From IMG/VR virus record IMGVR_UViG_3300023313_000012, positions 1 through 43,412 of that record: a DNA stretch of 43,412 nucleotides; one strand, 5' to 3'. How positions within the stretch are numbered: the stretch's first letter is position 1; each line of letters opens with the position of its first letter. The notes below the pieces were generated by a model that was given only the letters and a program-made list of their open reading frames with translations, did not search any database and had not been told where the DNA came from. The DNA is from a virus. This document shows positions 23,463 through 30,741 of this stretch, in pieces. The translations under genes were made by a program, and so were the position numbers.

Positions 23463-23486
23463 TAATTAATATTAAAATAAAATAAA

Positions 23487-23996
23487 TTATTCTATATATC
23501 CCCTAACAAAAGAATACTGATTAACTAGAGTTGTTAAATCATCCCTAACAACAAGCTGTAAGCTATCATTTTCTGTCAACCTAAGATACTGCCCATTAGT
23601 TATTATAGGCCATGAAGCTGTTAATATCTCATTACCAGTACCAAAAGTGAGGTGTTGGACTGACTCTGCAACACTTGATAATGTTCCGCTGTTAAGTATA
23701 GGAAATGGTAATATATCAGATATAGTTCCACTAATACTAATACGAGGCATTAATCCATTAGTTAGTACTATACCATTACCCCAGTTAGCGGCATCAAATG
23801 TGCCATTATCTTCGACGTATATATCCCAGTGTGCTATACGCCATATCTCTCCAGCTGGTGGAGTAACAGAGAAGACCACCTCAGTTACACTGCCATCTAC
23901 ATTCATATTATCAGTAGTGCCATTATCTAATCTCTTAAATATAAGAGGCTTCTGTGGACCTGTTGGGTCTATATTTACTGTTCTAAAATTACTCAT
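23487..23996 (-). CDS. Beta-rich virion protein of unknown function
   Basis: 169 residues, rich in Thr, Ser, Gly and Asn, with alternating strands (VVFSVTPPAGEIWRIAHWDI, LQLVVRDDL). It looks like a jelly-roll or fibre-type structural protein. TTCxxAGE-like motifs are absent. It lies between the fibre-tip-like gene and the GNAT gene. I do not recognise a family. Confidence 0.55.
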   Translation of the reverse strand: MSNFRTVNIDPTGPQKPLIFKRLDNGTTDNMNVDGSVTEVVFSVTPPAGEIWRIAHWDIYVEDNGTFDAANWGNGIVLTNGLMPRISISGTISDILPFPILNSGTLSSVAESVQHLTFGTGNEILTASWPIITNGQYLRLTENDSLQLVVRDDLTTLVNQYSFVRGYIE

Positions 23997-23997
23997 A

Positions 23998-24537
23998 TTA
24001 TGCTCCTAAATACCAGTTATTACCATCTGTAATAAGATTAATTATTTCGTGCTCTGCCACTAAAGAAATACTAGGCTCACCCAGTATTAACTCAGCGCCA
24101 TCAGGGTTTATTATCACCTGAGTATTTGTAGTGTCAATTTTAGAAATACTAATCATATTACTTCTATTACTTATACTATTAAATATATCTGCTGCAGGCG
24201 GTAGAGTGATAGTAGTATTTGCAGCACTAGCGTCTACTAAAACTTGTCTATTACTACTTGTTAGAGTAGTATCAGCTGTTATAATTATAGCAGCTTCTCC
24301 ATCTTTTATTAAAGATACTTCTGATACTAAGTTATTAACCCTAGGGTCTAATATATCTAACCTATCTGTATTAGCCTGTATCAGTGAAGAAACACCACCA
24401 GCATCTATAGTTAATGAGCCTCTATTACCATATAATATATCTACCTGCTCAACTAGCTTATCTAAAAATCTTCTAAGCTCTATTGGGTTAGTTACATCCT
24501 GAGGTATCTGTATAAATGTAGCTTTACTATTTGCCAT
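23998..24537 (-). CDS. Tail fibre/needle-like protein
   Basis: 179 residues. I use ATG at 24537, preceded by GGGAG, rather than an ATG 7 codons earlier that overlaps the gp10-like gene more deeply. Residues 15-60 are helical (LRRFLDKLVEQVDILYG...). After a coil there is a beta repeat (TLTSSNRQVLVDASAANTTI..., VIINPDGAELILGEPSISL, ITDGNNWYLG) typical of phage fibre and tip domains. Location next to the gp10-like hub suggests a tail tip or fibre part. Confidence 0.6.
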   Translation of the reverse strand: MANSKATFIQIPQDVTNPIELRRFLDKLVEQVDILYGNRGSLTIDAGGVSSLIQANTDRLDILDPRVNNLVSEVSLIKDGEAAIIITADTTLTSSNRQVLVDASAANTTITLPPAADIFNSISNRSNMISISKIDTTNTQVIINPDGAELILGEPSISLVAEHEIINLITDGNNWYLGA

Positions 24538-26032
24538 TCTGTCTCCCTTCCACCACATACTGTATTTCTAAGAGTTCGCCAGTACCAGAAATCTCAAAGT
24601 CTATAGCATAACCCTTACGATATTCCTGTGGAACTAATACCTCTGAAGTAGTGTTGTCAATATCTTTTGTTATTACTAAGTTGTTATCTATGCTGATTTT
24701 TATATTTAGAGTGCCAATAACTTTAACATAAATACTCTTATAATTTTTAAGATTTGATATCTGACTATCAGCTAGCATTGGGGACTTATAAGTCATACTA
24801 GTATTAGTAGAGCCAGTTGCCAGGCTATATAAAGTATCTTGATATGAATAGTATAAGATATCTTGGTATATAAATAGACCTTCAGCAATAGTATCAAGCT
24901 CTCTAAAAGTAGTAAGGCCAAATCTAAAGTCAAAGCATAGTATACCAGTACTATGTGCTAAGTAATAAACATCATCATAAACTACCGAGCCATTTATAGT
25001 ATTACTTATATACTCTTTTGGAATTTTATCCCTGCTAACCACCTTAATCTCACCGCCGCTAGATATACAAATACCGTCAGTACTAAGCCACACCAGTGTA
25101 TTCTTTATATACTGAATACTTCTATGGTCTACGCAGCCTTGGCTACCATTTAGTAGATATTTACTTAGTGTACTAGGTGATGTTCCAGGTACTATGTAAG
25201 TTCTAAACTCAGTAAAAACTAATAGCCCGTTAGGTACAGCACCTATCCCAGTAATATTATAGTCAAAGTCTATAAAGTTAAAAGCGCTCCAGCTATTTGG
25301 AAATGCTATATCACTATAATAAAGCTTATCATCTATCGCACCAAATAGCATAGCATTAGCTTCAGTAAGGTGTTTTAGCTTTTCTTTTGCTTGTCCGTTA
25401 TTATAAGAGTCTAATACATTACCTAATATAGATAAGTCCTCTATATTATCAGTATAAGTTTGTGTAGTATTACTAAGCTCATCAACTAGCTGCATAGTAG
25501 TTAAATTACCACCAAGTCTATAAAGCCTAATAGTAGTTACTTGTGGGTCTGCTGAAGCTTCTATTTGTATATCAATAGACTCTGCAGATACTACTAATTC
25601 ACTACTAAAAGTGCTAGGAATAGACTCCGTACCATCATTTATATTGTAGTAGGTATAGCAGTACTGAATAGTGCCATCAAGTACACCAGTTCCAGCACTA
25701 CTTATAGTAGGTGCATTAGCAGGCTGTAGTATCCCTAAATTATAAAAAGTTATACCATCACTAGATTTTTGAGGGACACCAATACCATCAGAATAATATA
25801 GCTTATTTTGGAATTGTATATAACCCTTAGCAGTACTAGAGCTAACCCAAGTGTCTAAGAAATTAAACATATACTTATACACAGTTTGCAATTCATTAGT
25901 ATTAGTCTTAATAGGCCTAAGAGACATACTAGAGTTATCTACATTTATATATTTCTGTGCTTCATTAGAACTAATTAGATATGGAGTAACTCTTATATTG
26001 AGACCTCCGCTAAAGTCATTTAATTGTGCCAT
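24527..26032 (-). CDS. P22 gp10-like tail hub / DNA-stabilisation protein
   Basis: 501 residues, all-beta with Tyr-rich repeats (KLYYSD, YYLAH, ILYYSYQDTLY), likely a beta-propeller. The N-terminus (LNDFSGGLNIRVTPYLISSN) is the usual start of P22 gp10-type packaged-DNA stabilisation proteins (472 residues in P22). These close the tail channel and carry the tail needle or fibres. It follows the endolysin gene by 9 bases. Confidence 0.65.
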   Translation of the reverse strand: MAQLNDFSGGLNIRVTPYLISSNEAQKYINVDNSSMSLRPIKTNTNELQTVYKYMFNFLDTWVSSSTAKGYIQFQNKLYYSDGIGVPQKSSDGITFYNLGILQPANAPTISSAGTGVLDGTIQYCYTYYNINDGTESIPSTFSSELVVSAESIDIQIEASADPQVTTIRLYRLGGNLTTMQLVDELSNTTQTYTDNIEDLSILGNVLDSYNNGQAKEKLKHLTEANAMLFGAIDDKLYYSDIAFPNSWSAFNFIDFDYNITGIGAVPNGLLVFTEFRTYIVPGTSPSTLSKYLLNGSQGCVDHRSIQYIKNTLVWLSTDGICISSGGEIKVVSRDKIPKEYISNTINGSVVYDDVYYLAHSTGILCFDFRFGLTTFRELDTIAEGLFIYQDILYYSYQDTLYSLATGSTNTSMTYKSPMLADSQISNLKNYKSIYVKVIGTLNIKISIDNNLVITKDIDNTTSEVLVPQEYRKGYAIDFEISGTGELLEIQYVVEGRQNGK

Positions 26033-26041
26033 CTTATATCC

Positions 26042-26395
26042 TTATTTGTAAACCCATATCACTTCAGGTTGTTTTTCTCTATCTATATCAGCATGAATAA
26101 ATGTTTGTGCAATACCTATTCTGCTGAATCCTACATCTAGTAAAGCCTTTAGTATTAGCTGTCTACTATGACTATCCTTAACAGATATATCTATTGCTAC
26201 ACCTTTTAGATGTGAACTTGTAGGACTACCACCTACTTCTTCATTATGGGACTTACATCTATACCCACTTGTTATTACAAACGGAACTCCAGCTATTGCT
26301 CTAGCTCTGTCTAACACTTCAACTAACTCGTCTTGTATTAGATTTACTTTACAGCAAGGACATTCAAATTCTTCTCTCTTAAAATACTTACTCAT
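26042..26395 (-). CDS. Endolysin, peptidase M15 (zinc carboxypeptidase-like)
   Basis: 117 residues. M15-type zinc peptidases cut peptide cross-links of peptidoglycan. Seen: FECPCC near the N-terminus, GYRCKSHNEEVGG, the zinc motif SSHLKGVAID (H62, D69) and the second His in FIHADID (H101, with D103). The length matches the peptidase M15_3 family. No signal peptide, so it needs the holin for release. It overlaps the outer spanin by 4 bases. Confidence 0.9.
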   Translation of the reverse strand: MSKYFKREEFECPCCKVNLIQDELVEVLDRARAIAGVPFVITSGYRCKSHNEEVGGSPTSSHLKGVAIDISVKDSHSRQLILKALLDVGFSRIGIAQTFIHADIDREKQPEVIWVYK

Positions 26396-26631
26396 CTACA
26401 TACCTCCTCATTATTTTTCATATCACTAATGCACTCTAATAAAGAGTTAATTACTTCTGTATATGTTCCTCGACTAAAACTACAATTAGCATCAGGAACA
26501 CTACACTTAATAGGAACATCAACTCTGTATGGTTTATCAACATACCTAATCTCAGGTTGTGTACTACAGTTCGTTAAAGTCAATAGACTTAACAAACTCA
26601 AGCCTATCTTTAATATCTTTACATTCATCAC
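26392..26631 (-). CDS. Outer-membrane spanin lipoprotein (Rz1-like)
   Basis: 79 residues. The signal peptide (MNVKILKIGLSLLSLLTLTNC) ends in a lipobox LTNC with the lipidated Cys at residue 22. A periplasmic part rich in Pro and Cys follows. It starts inside the inner-spanin gene (26631 versus the inner-spanin end at 26564), in a different frame. This overlap is typical of Rz/Rz1 pairs. It disrupts the outer membrane with its partner at lysis. Confidence 0.8.
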   Translation of the reverse strand: MMNVKILKIGLSLLSLLTLTNCSTQPEIRYVDKPYRVDVPIKCSVPDANCSFSRGTYTEVINSLLECISDMKNNEEVCR

Positions 26632-26950
26632 TTTTTACCACCTTTGTACGATATATTGTTTTATATCTAATTTCCTTCGGTTGATTTTTCCACTTAAGAA
26701 GCAACTCTCTCATATGTTTATCATTTGCTCTTAAAAGTTGTATTTGTCTTGTCTGAGTATCTAATGAACTCTTATAGCTACTACTTTGAAGCTTCTCGTT
26801 TGCTAACTCGACATTCATGTCTTTAATAGTCATTTTAAGCTCTGTTATGTCACTTTTTAAGTTATCTATATAAAAGTATAAGCCTACTACTAATCCAACT
26901 GTAAGAGCTACAAATATGAGATTTTTATATACTTCAAATTGTGTAAACAT
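26564..26950 (-). CDS. Inner-membrane spanin (Rz-like)
   Basis: 128 residues. Residues 9-28 (KNLIFVALTVGLVVGLYFYI) are the membrane anchor, then a periplasmic coiled coil (LKSDITELKMTIKDMNVEL to KHMRELLLKW). This is the classical inner-spanin layout. The outer spanin starts inside its 3' end. It is only 3 bases from the holin-like gene. Confidence 0.8.
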   Translation of the reverse strand: MFTQFEVYKNLIFVALTVGLVVGLYFYIDNLKSDITELKMTIKDMNVELANEKLQSSSYKSSLDTQTRQIQLLRANDKHMRELLLKWKNQPKEIRYKTIYRTKVVKSDECKDIKDRLEFVKSIDFNEL

Positions 26951-26952
26951 AA

Positions 26953-27153
26953 CTATTTACCTATCTTTATATTATCTATAAGTTTACCTAGTATCTCAGA
27001 AGTAAAGTCACTTCTAAACATCATAAACAGACTTGAATATAGTGCTATAAAACCAGTAGTCTCAATTACACCATCGGGCTTACTATTCATAATTGCATAT
27101 ACATATATACCTATAAAAATAAAAAATGCTAGTGTGCTCTTCCAGTTCTTCAT
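26953..27153 (-). CDS. Holin candidate
   Basis: 66 residues with one clear membrane helix (STLAFFIFIGIYVYAIM) and a weaker hydrophobic helix (FIALYSSLFMMF). The C-terminus is short and charged. It sits immediately upstream of the spanins and endolysin on the late strand, and holins are often here. It would control the timing of endolysin release. Small, so identification rests on position and membrane segments. Confidence 0.6.
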   Translation of the reverse strand: MKNWKSTLAFFIFIGIYVYAIMNSKPDGVIETTGFIALYSSLFMMFRSDFTSEILGKLIDNIKIGK

Positions 27154-27154
27154 A

Positions 27155-27730
27155 TTATTTTCCTTTCCTAAACTCTTCTCTATGTACTTTCATTAACCAT
27201 TCTGTATCTTTCATATCTCTATCAAGTTTAACTATAGTGCTTGACTCTAACTTTTCCAACTTATTAAATGACTGAACAACATATACTCCAAATGTAATGG
27301 AATATAAAATTATGAAACCAGCAATCCATCTTATTGTAGATGATGGTATGTGAGATGCTTCTGATTTAATTAAACTTTCTAACATAATTCTATGGTCTTC
27401 AGCTATTCCAATTAACCTAATATTCTCTCTTTGTAACGACTCAACATCTTTTGTCAGCAATTTAACGCTATTACAACCATTGTCGCTTTTTTGTGTGCTA
27501 TCTAGTTCGTCTATTCTGCTGTGTACTCTTTTAAATGAGTCAGCTATTTCTCTATCCATACCCTCTAGTTTAGTACTGAATACAGCTTGTTTAGCTAGGA
27601 ACTTGCTAATCTCTTCTAGCCTCTTATTAGTTTCTGTTTGTGAACTAACTAAATGCTCAACACTATGAACCAGTGAGGTTATTACTGTGTCATGCTTAGT
27701 TACTAAATCTCTCATTACATCATCTGTCAT
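27155..27730 (-). CDS. Membrane-anchored coiled-coil protein
   Basis: 191 residues. Residues 5-110 are long charged helices (SVEHLVSSQTETNKRLEEI). A membrane helix (WIAGFIILYSITFGVYVVQSF) lies at about 132-152 and a charged tail follows. It lies between the phospholipase-like and holin-like genes with 1-base gaps. It may be a lysis regulator or an accessory holin; no family recognised. Confidence 0.6.
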   Translation of the reverse strand: MTDDVMRDLVTKHDTVITSLVHSVEHLVSSQTETNKRLEEISKFLAKQAVFSTKLEGMDREIADSFKRVHSRIDELDSTQKSDNGCNSVKLLTKDVESLQRENIRLIGIAEDHRIMLESLIKSEASHIPSSTIRWIAGFIILYSITFGVYVVQSFNKLEKLESSTIVKLDRDMKDTEWLMKVHREEFRKGK

Positions 27731-27731
27731 G

Positions 27732-28025
27732 TTAGCTACTTTCCTTAGTTTTTATGTAGTTAAAGTACTTCTTGCCAAACAGTCTAACAGCTTTATAGTA
27801 CACATAAGCCCATACTTTGAAGTAATATCTATCAAAGCCTTTACTTCTCTCTGTGTCCTCTAACATCAACTCATAAAACCTATCATCTGCTTTCTTTCTA
27901 TCAGCTTCTGTTCCACCTATTGAATATAGTTCATCATGCTTATCACAACTAGCATGGAATAGAAAATCAGGAGGATTGATAATACTACCTTTTCCACCAC
28001 ATCCATTTACTTTGTTGTTTACCAT
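27732..28025 (-). CDS. Phospholipase A2-like protein
   Basis: 97 residues. The core is CGGKG, then ASCDKHDELYSIGG (C27-D28-K29-H30-D31), matching the C-x-x-H-D active-site pattern of prokaryotic phospholipase A2 folds, with His-Asp as catalytic pair. GGxxADRKKADDRFYELM is the helix that holds the second half of the site. Phage versions are rare but known. It stands directly upstream of the lysis cassette, so it may help break the membrane at release or entry. It overlaps the fibre gene by 7 bases. Confidence 0.65.
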   Translation of the reverse strand: MVNNKVNGCGGKGSIINPPDFLFHASCDKHDELYSIGGTEADRKKADDRFYELMLEDTERSKGFDRYYFKVWAYVYYKAVRLFGKKYFNYIKTKESS

Positions 28026-28531
28026 ACTATCGCATCTAATTCAGCTTGAGTTGTAGCACTCAACACACTAGCTTTCAAACTCTGAAACTTACTAAAGTTA
28101 GCTAAGTCTCTTGTTTGTATAGCTGCACCAAAACCTTGTAGTTCTGTGTATGTCATAGGTACATCTACATTGTTAATATCTCTAAAGTAGAAACCAGCAG
28201 GTACACTACCAATAGATAAGTTCTTAGCTATTACATCTTGCGTACTTTGTTTAGTATCAAAAGTAGTACCTAAGTAAGCTATATCTAGCTGTGTAGCATT
28301 TGAGTATGCTGTGTATATCTCTTGTAATTTAGTTTGTTGTAATTCAGCAAAAGTCCTAAAGTCTTTAATACTACATTTAGTACCATCAAAGTAGTTAGCA
28401 TTATTATTAATAGCACTATGCCATTCACTATCTGTTACTTCTGCATTTGGTGTAGGTATTGTTGAGTGAATTTCACTATCATACCAGCCTAAGATTTTTC
28501 CAGTTGTTTTATCGTAATTTACTATTTTCAT
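28019..28531 (-). CDS. DUF4376-like tail fibre-associated protein
   Basis: 170 residues. Two parts are seen: an N-terminal MKIVNYDKTTGKILGWYDSE..., typical of fibre-assembly-type proteins, and a C-terminal helical domain ending LSATTQAELDAIVW, the usual end of DUF4376-type domains. The protein at 28916-29398 ends similarly (TATSQADLDLVVW). It probably assembles or decorates the tail fibre. Located after the fibre-tip gene. Confidence 0.6.
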   Translation of the reverse strand: MKIVNYDKTTGKILGWYDSEIHSTIPTPNAEVTDSEWHSAINNNANYFDGTKCSIKDFRTFAELQQTKLQEIYTAYSNATQLDIAYLGTTFDTKQSTQDVIAKNLSIGSVPAGFYFRDINNVDVPMTYTELQGFGAAIQTRDLANFSKFQSLKASVLSATTQAELDAIVW

Positions 28532-28532
28532 T

Positions 28533-28904
28533 TTAATATCCTATTGCTATCCATCTTGAAGTCCATGTATATATTCCACCTGACCACCCATACCTTACAG
28601 CTGTGTTCGTTACTGAAATTGTTGTTAGTACTGTTGTAGACACACTCTCAGCACCAGTTGTCCCCATTGAACCTACTGCTTGTAAACATATATTAGGAAA
28701 TGCTATTGGGAAGACTATATCTTGATATAAATCAGCTACAGCAGTAAAATCAAACCACTGAATAATTAACCCATTAGGCAATTTCTGATACCCATTAGTT
28801 CCTAAGCTATTGCCAAAGTCAGCTATCTTATCAGCTATATCAGCTACATTTACAGTAGTTAATCCATCAGGAGTACCTATATCTGTTATCATTAAATTAG
28901 CCAT
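28533..28904 (-). CDS. Fibre tip (gp53-like C-terminal domain)
   Basis: 123 residues. Residues 38-80 (GYQKLPNGLIIQW and VFPIAFPNICLQAVGS) match the tip domain shared by many phage fibres and gp53-like proteins, with the pattern NGLxxQW ... FPxAFPNxC. The C-terminus is aromatic (YGWSGGIYTWTSRWIAIGY). It could be the receptor-contacting tip or a separate tip on the fibre shaft. It lies 1 base from the DUF4376-like gene. Confidence 0.7.
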   Translation of the reverse strand: MANLMITDIGTPDGLTTVNVADIADKIADFGNSLGTNGYQKLPNGLIIQWFDFTAVADLYQDIVFPIAFPNICLQAVGSMGTTGAESVSTTVLTTISVTNTAVRYGWSGGIYTWTSRWIAIGY

Positions 28905-28915
28905 TTATATTCTCC

Positions 28916-29398
28916 TTACCATACAACTAAGTCTAAGTCAGCTTGTGATGTTGCTGTTTTAGCTTGTTGTTTTAATGTACTAGCCTTACTAAGCAGACTA
29001 GCCTTATATGTCTTACCATCTACTAATACTTGTTGTAGTTGTGCTACTGTATGAAGTACATAATCAAATGTTACTCCATCTAGTGAACACTTCAAGTAAT
29101 CATCAGTACCAGCAGTTACTAATCCTATTAGATTTAGTTGGTCTAGCTGTTTTGATTGATAGTAGTATGTAGAACCTAGAGCAGTTGATGTAAACCCACT
29201 TGTTATTTGATTACCACATAGAGTGTTTATTTCTTGTACTTTAGCTTCTATATTACTAGCTAACATCAACTTATCATACTCTACTTGTATTAGTGGTTCA
29301 TCTAATATTACTAGATTACCTTGTGCATCAAATGCTTCTGTATCTCCTCTTAGAGATGTTACAGTTGGATGGACTATTCTTATAGCTTTAAATCTCAT
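28916..29398 (-). CDS. Second DUF4376-like protein
   Basis: 160 residues. N-terminal RFKAIRIVHPTVTSLRGDTEAF is beta-rich. The middle (ITSGFTSTALGSTYYYQSKQ...) matches the DUF4376 start. The C-terminal helix (KASTLKQQAKTATSQADLDLVVW) is like that of the 170-residue protein. Two related proteins may serve different fibres or alternate tips. Likely virion-associated. Confidence 0.6.
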   Translation of the reverse strand: MRFKAIRIVHPTVTSLRGDTEAFDAQGNLVILDEPLIQVEYDKLMLASNIEAKVQEINTLCGNQITSGFTSTALGSTYYYQSKQLDQLNLIGLVTAGTDDYLKCSLDGVTFDYVLHTVAQLQQVLVDGKTYKASLLSKASTLKQQAKTATSQADLDLVVW

Positions 29399-29399
29399 A

Positions 29400-29987
29400 T
29401 TATGCTCCTATCTCTTCTATTATTATCTCTGATGAACCAGTTTCATAACCATTAGTACCAGTTGAGCCGATACATCTATTTGTGTACTGAGTTGTTGTCG
29501 CATCGTGCGTTTGTGTGACTACATAAGTTACAGTAGTTCCAGCTGTACTTCCAGTTACATCTAGTGTTTGTAAGTGCATAATCTCAGGTGTAGAGCTATC
29601 ATTAGCAGCAGCATAAGTTTGTGCTCCCATGCTTATACCACTCCAAGTATATCCACTTTGGGCATTTATTCTAACACTATCTCTAAGTACATTAAATACT
29701 ACATTAGTTGCAGCTGCTACTTCACCAAAATGTCTAACATAAATCTTAAACTTGCTATTGTTACCTTTAGGAGTTATAGCTAATGTAAACACTCCTGCTC
29801 CAGCTACTTCAGTTTCTACATTAGCAGTTAGTACTTGTGCATACTGAGCAGTTATTAGCTTGCTTACTACTTGAAGAGTTTTACCTACCCCAGCACTTGG
29901 TATTGCTATCACATCATTAGTTGTTGTATCCTCAAATGAGAAACTCTTAGTTCCTCCACTTGGTTGTTGAAAATTTAATTGACTCAT
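29400..29987 (-). CDS. Beta-rich fibre protein
   Basis: 195 residues, Thr/Ser/Gly/Ala-rich. It alternates strands (VFTLAITPKGNNSKFKIYV; TTVTYVVTQTHDATTTQY) and ends SSEIIIEEIGA, a closing motif seen in phage fibre heads. No enzymatic residues seen. It belongs to the fibre cluster 28.0-32.4 kb. Confidence 0.55.
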   Translation of the reverse strand: MSQLNFQQPSGGTKSFSFEDTTTNDVIAIPSAGVGKTLQVVSKLITAQYAQVLTANVETEVAGAGVFTLAITPKGNNSKFKIYVRHFGEVAAATNVVFNVLRDSVRINAQSGYTWSGISMGAQTYAAANDSSTPEIMHLQTLDVTGSTAGTTVTYVVTQTHDATTTQYTNRCIGSTGTNGYETGSSEIIIEEIGA

Positions 29988-29988
29988 T

Positions 29989-30366
29989 TTATGCTCCTAC
30001 TATTGTCCAGCTACTACCAGTAGGGATAGTTACTGTTACACCATTATCTATTGTTATTGGTCCTGCTGAAACTGCATTTTTATTTGTTGTTATTGTGTAA
30101 TCTGTTGTTACATTCTGACTATTCTCATAGAATATATCATCAGTTCCACCACCAGTAGCTCCCCCACCAATCGGAAGCCATAATCCTACTGTTGAATTAT
30201 ATGACTCCCATGCACTTAAGTCAGTATTCCATCTCATCCATCCATCTTGTGGAGTAGTATCTCTTTCAGCACTTGTACCAGTAGGCATCTTAGCAGACCC
30301 AGTATCTGTAGTGCTCTCTATTTTTCTTTTATTTAGAGCTGAAGCTCCATGTACTATTGTAGCCAT
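29989..30366 (-). CDS. Fibre protein with head-binding-like segment
   Basis: 125 residues. Residues 26-65 (MPTGTSAERDTTPQDGWMRWN, WESYNSTVGLWLPIGGG) match the P-x-GTxAERD...G..RYNT...E.Y....W pattern common in phage fibre shafts. The C-terminus has the beta repeat ITIDNGVTVTIPTGSSWTIVG. Start overlaps the previous gene end. Structural role inferred. Confidence 0.6.
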   Translation of the reverse strand: MATIVHGASALNKRKIESTTDTGSAKMPTGTSAERDTTPQDGWMRWNTDLSAWESYNSTVGLWLPIGGGATGGGTDDIFYENSQNVTTDYTITTNKNAVSAGPITIDNGVTVTIPTGSSWTIVGA

Positions 30367-30713
30367 TATGCAAATCTCCCTATCTCTTTAGGTAGTGTAT
30401 ATGTCTGAACATTACCAGCTTCATCTGTATAGGACTGTACAACTGTATAGTCATAAACACTCTTATACTTATCATTCTTAACTGTATCAGCCCATATCTC
30501 TTCGTAAGTACCTAAGTCCTCTAACATTGTATATACGGTCATATCTAGTACATTATCTCTAACATAGCTTAGTGATGTATTACCTTTTACTTTTAGCGGT
30601 GTTAGCGAGTGTCCTACTGTATAAGTACCAGACTCTTCATCATAATATCCATCAGCTATTAGTTGTGTTTTTAGTGCTACTAAGTCACTGCAATATATTA
30701 CTGTATCAGCCAT
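30366..30713 (-). CDS. Hypothetical structural protein
   Basis: 115 residues, acidic and Tyr/Val/Thr-rich, starting MADTVIYCSDLVALKTQLIADG. No family recognised. It lies between the large fibre gene and the fibre cluster, overlapping its downstream neighbour by one base. Presumed virion or fibre assembly protein. Confidence 0.5.
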   Translation of the reverse strand: MADTVIYCSDLVALKTQLIADGYYDEESGTYTVGHSLTPLKVKGNTSLSYVRDNVLDMTVYTMLEDLGTYEEIWADTVKNDKYKSVYDYTVVQSYTDEAGNVQTYTLPKEIGRFA

Positions 30714-30741
30714 TATATTTCTCCTATTATTAAGTATTTAG

